64,000 nucleotides of DNA from Pseudorasbora parva (taxonomy: Eukaryota > Chordata > Actinopteri > Cypriniformes > Gobionidae), in NCBI RefSeq assembly GCF_024679245.1, contig NC_090187.1:2704751-2768750 (forward strand), read 5' to 3'. Positions 61,147 through 64,000 of the stretch are shown piece after piece; positions within the stretch are counted from its first letter, which is position 1; the number at the start of each line of letters is the position of its first letter. A program made the translations under genes and the position numbers. The notes below the pieces were generated by a model. It saw only the letters and a program-made list of their open reading frames with translations. It ran no database searches and was not told the DNA's origin.

Positions 61147-61257
61147 CTGTCAGCGAAACAGAAAGAAGATCAGGAGATGTCTAACAGAACTTCAGATCAG
61201 GGCGGTTGCATGAAGTACAGGTTAAAGACAAAGGTCTAATTTGATAGATTGATTACA

Positions 61258-61613
61258 AAATTTGAGCTCATTCGGACCACACAGGCCAGCCTTCGCTCCC
61301 CACGTGCATCAATGAGCCTTGGCCGCCCATGACCCTGTGGCCGGTTCTCCACTGTTCCTTCCTTGGAGCACTTTTGATAGATACTGACCACTGCAGACCG
61401 GGAACAGCCCACAAGAGCTGCAGTTTTGGAGATGCTCTGACCCAGTCGTCTAGCCGTCACAATTTGGCCAAACTCGCTCAAAACCTTACACTTGCCTATT
61501 TTTCCTGCTTCTAACACATCAACATTGAGGACAAAGTGTTCACCCACTAACAGGTGATGAAGAGATCAGTGTTATTCCGTTCACCGGTCATAATGTTATG
61601 CCTAATCGGTGTA
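61258..61613 (-). pseudogene. Tc1-like element, 5' end and transposase N-terminus
   Basis: On the minus strand a Tc1-type terminus (TACACCGATTAGGCATAACA, 61594-61613) leads into a frame with [32 protein letters not shown] and [15 protein letters not shown], the paired-like DNA-binding domain. It breaks off near 61258 before the catalytic domain, so the element is 3'-truncated. The domain is almost identical in sequence to the relic at 14475-14740. Confidence 0.85.
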
Positions 61614-61794
61614 TATGCCATATTAGTGAATTCAGACAGCAATAGATGTTATAGAAATTTAGAAGCACTGTCTTTTTTATATGAACATGGGTTGCAAAAG
61701 ATGGAAAGGAAAAGTGCTAAAAAATTGAGAAATATTATTGCTATGTAAAGCAGCAGTTCTCTATGTGAATATATAGTAAAGTGTAATGTATTCC

Positions 61795-62040
61795 TGTGAT
61801 CAAAGCTGAATTTATCATCATTACTCCAGTCTTCAGTGTCACATGATCCTTCACTAATCACTCTCAGATGAGGATTTGATGATCAAGAAACATTTATGAT
61901 TATTATCAGTGTTAAAAGCAGTTCATCTTTTTGTGGAAACAGTGAAAGCTTTCATTTTTCAGGATTTTGTGATTAATACACATTTGTGATATTATAAATG
62001 TCTTTACTGTCAGTTTTGATCAATGTAATTCATCACTGCT
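61795..62040. repeat. Dispersed repeat family C, copy
   Basis: ACTCCAGTCTTCAGTGTCAC and ATGATCCTTCACTAATCA match the 23.3-kb copy. Confidence 0.6.
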
Positions 62041-62979
62041 GAACAGGGTTTCTGCAGGTTTTTATGGAGATCAACTTAAGATCTTTTTAAGACCAATTCA
62101 AGAACGTACGGAATAAATTGGCGGGAACACAACACGTCACTATGTTCTCTAAATGTAAACGTCTAAGAGTTTTATTAGTGAGACTTTAAAGTTTGAGAAT
62201 ACAATTTCTAACAGATCTACATCACTTTTTAATTCATTTGACAAAAAAAGTTAAAGTTTGAGATATAACATTTTTGGAAATCGTGTCAAACTGATTATAA
62301 GATTAAAACAAAATATCTGCCAATGGGTTCATAAAAATAAACGTAATACCAATGCAAGTAATTGTCATACCCAATGAGATATTTGTTTTTGTTTTAATCA
62401 CAAAAACAAAGTTCCTGAGGAAGAACAGCATTTTTGCAGTGCATGCGATTCATTTCAGGGCCCTATGAAATATGTTTAAGGCATTTTTTGTTTATAGCGT
62501 GTGTTTTAATTTTTGTGGACTTTAAATTTGACTGACTTTCATTCATCTTCAGAACACAAATGGAGATGTTTAAAAAAATGGGAAAGATTTCTGTCCCTCC
62601 ACTGACGGTCTAAGCAGCTTCCACTGACGCTTTCAGAAAGTTCATAAAGAGATCGTAAAACTGATCCATTTGGATCAAGCGTTTATTCCAAATATTCTGA
62701 AGAGACTCGATGACTTTATATGATGAAGGAAAGTCATGATGGGTTTGGAATGATTTTTGGTGAACATTTTTTTCATCATTTTTTGGTGAACTCCTTTTGA
62801 TTTATTCATCCAAAATGTGACAAATTCTGGTGACATTCAGTAAATCCAATTTTTATGAATGGATTCTGCCTTTCCATCCATGACTTCTGCGTCATAGCGC
62901 CCTATTTTCCACTTCCTGTTTTGTTTCTTCTGGAGAGTGTGTGGCGGCGCTTGATAGCTGCGGGCCGGAGCCTTGCTCC

Positions 62980-63042
62980 AAACAATATTTCACTGCAGTG
63001 TACTTGTACATTTGAAATGACAAATAAACTTCTATCTATCTA
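62980..63042 (+). repeat. LINE-type 3' end with (TCTA)n tail
   Basis: AATATTTCACTGCAGTGTAC, ACAAATAAACT and then TTCTATCTATCTA, the form of a truncated fish LINE 3' end. Confidence 0.5.
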
Positions 63043-63381
63043 ATTTAATGCCACGAATTTAAGACTTTCGACATTTTTAATGCCTCAAATTGTGGAAGGT
63101 CAAGTATTAATTTCTTGTAAAAATAAAATCAGGTTGCAGGCCACATATAAATGTCTTTTTGATCAGGCAAGTCAAAAATGTCATGCTTTTTTGTTTTACT
63201 TTCCAATTTGCTAGAAAAAGTCTGATATGCAAAATTATTATATATTTTTTTACTGCTTTTCTAAAGTAAAACTGCATCAGATCATGGGACACAACAGAAG
63301 CACGACCTCAGGGCGCTTGACCTTCAGTACAACGATGAATATACCACTTGTATAAAACACAAGCCATGTCTCGATACACAC

Positions 63382-63475
63382 CGTAAAGACAAATATAGAG
63401 ACGCAGCACCACAGCAGTGTGAGGTAATATCCTGTCCGGCCAAACAGAAGTCCTGCCACAACTCCCACAATCATC
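63382..63475 (-). CDS. yif1b: YIF1B, penultimate coding exon
   Basis: The 94-bp exon completes a Gly codon and then encodes [17 protein letters not shown] and [13 protein letters not shown], two membrane-spanning parts of the Yip1 domain. Both splice sites fit: acceptor ...CTCAG/G and donor ACG/GTGTGT. The last codon is ACG (Thr). My recollection is that YIF1B proteins usually have Met (VFMIRTL) here; ACG differs from ATG by one base. It may be a lineage change or a sequence error. Confidence 0.92.
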
Positions 63476-63751
63476 CTGAGGACACAAACAGGAATTACAT
63501 ACAATTAAATATTAAATGCAAACTAATCTCATTTCACCTCATGTTTCAGTTGCATTTGAATTTGTAGCAAAAAATGCAAATATACATTTACATACATATT
63601 CTATATATATTTATTTATTTATTTATTTTTAATATGCAAATATTACCCAATAGCACCACCTAGAGGCCAAAGCACCAGCAGCTACAGTACTGTGATATTG
63701 ACAGATACAGAGATATTGTGGTGTAAAACAAAGACTAACCAATGGCCTCAC
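63476..63751 (-). other. yif1b intron
   Basis: 276-bp GT-AG intron. It includes a (TTTA)n patch near 63610-63630 and nothing else of note. Confidence 0.85.
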
Positions 63752-63907
63752 CCAACATATTTGTATCCAGAAAAGGCCACCAGGTCGATGGTGGTGAGGT
63801 CAGTGTTAACGGTTACCAGATAAAGACTGAGGAGCACAGTCAAAACCTCGATAATGAGCCACACCATCGCCGAGCTGGCCTGAATGCCCAGAATCTCTGG
63901 AGAAAAC
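63752..63907 (-). CDS. yif1b: YIF1B, internal coding exon
   Basis: The 156-bp exon reads [52 protein letters not shown]. It contains a transmembrane helix and the signature [12 protein letters not shown] of YIF1 proteins. Its acceptor is TTTTCAG/G and its donor is GG/GTGAGG. The phase joins correctly to the next exon (GG + G = Gly). Earlier exons, with the cytosolic N-terminus, lie beyond the right end of the window. Confidence 0.93.
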
Positions 63908-64000
63908 CTGAAAACAAGAAAAGAGACGCAAAATCAGGAGGAGAAAAAACATTTATGAGGCCGAGAACAATGAGGAAAAGAGCAGTCCGGACAACAATTG

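Larger units (their letters stand above)
61147..63381 (-). other. yif1b last intron (2.2 kb) with transposon debris
   Basis: GT-AG intron between the two last coding exons. It contains a Tc1 N-terminal fragment, a family C repeat (61795-62040) and a LINE-like 3' tail (62980-63042). The rest is AT-rich unique sequence. Confidence 0.85.

Overview
This window is vertebrate nuclear DNA, most likely from a cyprinid-type bony fish. It is about 64 kb with long AT-rich stretches and two recognisable host genes. Host coding DNA is very sparse. Long dinucleotide and tetranucleotide microsatellites are frequent, and most of the rest is transposable-element debris of kinds common in carp/zebrafish-like genomes: T2/Kolobok-type TTAA elements, hAT, Tc1, foldback MITEs, a Tx1-type LINE and solo LTR-like pieces. 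There are no prokaryotic operons, rRNA genes, CRISPR arrays or tRNA genes that I can support.

Host genes. (1) 39143-40545 (+) is a large terminal exon of a glycosyltransferase family 92 (GT92/DUF23) type II membrane protein, with a splice acceptor at its 5' side and a polyadenylation signal just downstream. (2) 60991-63907 (-) holds the last three coding exons of yif1b (Golgi/ERGIC trafficking, Yip1-domain protein). They are joined by clean GT-AG introns, and a polyA signal lies at 60901-60906. Earlier exons lie beyond the right edge.

Layout. 1-20.7 kb: repeats, including a TTAA-type palindromic element (3.2-5.5 kb) with a solo-LTR-like insertion carrying a 5-bp target duplication, a ~101-bp tandem repeat, TA-flanked MITEs, a degenerate GCTAGCAT field and Tc1 relics. 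20.7-24.8 kb: a 4.1-kb hAT-like element with a perfect 8-bp target duplication, loaded with microsatellites. 25-32 kb: a CpG-rich patch, several foldback elements and a 1.2-kb TTAA element. 32.6-34.3 kb: two adjoining minisatellites. The second has a 36-bp unit (~34 copies) that keeps long open frames on both strands, and a small inverted copy lies at 41.1 kb on the other side of the GT92 exon. 35-47.5 kb: more TTAA elements, hairpins and the GT92 exon.

47.5-53.1 kb: the best-preserved mobile element, a nearly complete Tx1-clade non-LTR retrotransposon. It has ORF1 with a zinc knuckle and ORF2 with APE endonuclease plus reverse transcriptase, and it sits exactly inside a (CT)n microsatellite. 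This fits the Kibi-type group that targets (TC)n repeats. ORF2 carries one frameshift at an A-run after the reverse transcriptase core. 54.2-56.5 kb: a 2.3-kb foldback element with long arms, apparently inserted into an LTR-like sequence. 58-60 kb: another TTAA element. 60.9-64 kb: the yif1b 3' end with a 2.2-kb intron containing a Tc1 fragment.

All family names come from recognising motifs by eye. No database search was possible.
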